A stretch of DNA of 5,981 nt, taken from contig WRIM01000039.1 of assembly GCA_009782725.1 (NCBI GenBank), positions 1 to 5,981 on the forward strand, written 5' to 3'. This DNA comes from Alphaproteobacteria bacterium (GTDB lineage Bacteria; Pseudomonadota; Alphaproteobacteria; Rs-D84). The notes beneath the pieces are model-generated. The model saw nothing but the letters and a program-made list of their open reading frames with translations, was not told the origin of the DNA and did no database searches. Below, one piece after another: positions 5,925 to 5,981 of the stretch (the stretch's first letter is position 1; each line of letters begins with the position of its first letter). A program made the position numbers and the translations under genes.

Positions 5925-5955
5925 AACCCCGGAATTCCGGGGTTTTTATTTATTT
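5925..5955 (+). terminator. Rho-independent terminator after pal, possibly bidirectional
   Basis: A 20-nt perfect palindrome (5925-5944, arms AACCCCGG and CCGGGGTT around AATT) begins 3 nt after the pal stop codon and is followed by TTTTTATTTATTTT. On the minus strand the hairpin is followed by TTATTTTATT, so it could also end a transcript arriving from the right. Confidence 0.9.
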
Positions 5956-5981
5956 TAATTTTTTTGTAACTTTTATATATA
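5956..5981. other. AT-rich 3' edge, no gene visible
   Basis: The last 26 nt are almost entirely A and T, with a TTGTAAC and a run of TATATATA. They could be the start of a promoter region for the next gene, but the window ends before this can be judged. Confidence 0.3.

Overview
The window reads as chromosomal DNA from a Gram-negative bacterium, most likely an alphaproteobacterium. The Pal lipoprotein carries the GHCDERGT signature that I associate with alphaproteobacterial Pal, and PolA is a full three-domain enzyme of proteobacterial type. A cysteine-rich, apparently secreted protein and divergent versions of housekeeping enzymes suggest an uncultured, perhaps host-associated lineage. That placement is inference.

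Layout, left to right: (1) the 3' part of a cysteine-rich protein gene of unknown function (+, cut by the window's left edge); (2) pth, peptidyl-tRNA hydrolase (-), tail to tail with it 5 nt away; (3) a 137-nt divergent control region with a perfect 30-bp inverted repeat made of 7-nt units, a tandem 6-nt array, and two matched promoters that place the start codon at the expected transcription start; (4) polA, DNA polymerase I (+), with an in-frame 7-nt tandem repeat in its proofreading domain and a Glu-to-Gln change at the family A steric-gate position; (5) a short phosphate acetyl/butyryltransferase-like gene (-), tail to tail with polA, 2 nt apart; (6) pal (+), a monocistronic-looking peptidoglycan-associated lipoprotein gene followed by a strong hairpin terminator. 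An AT-rich 3' edge closes the window.

The genes alternate in strand (+ - + - +), so each is probably its own transcription unit. Two genes (pth, polA) look leaderless. Two (the transferase-like gene and pal) have clear Shine-Dalgarno sequences six nt before ATG. Three of the four promoters share a TTGCAC/TTGCAT -35 box.

I see no mobile element, CRISPR array, tRNA, rRNA or defence system, and no convincing new multi-gene system. The most unusual items are the short-period repeats (two unrelated 7-mer families and one 6-mer), the polymerase active-site change, the paired leaderless promoters and the unidentified cysteine-rich protein.
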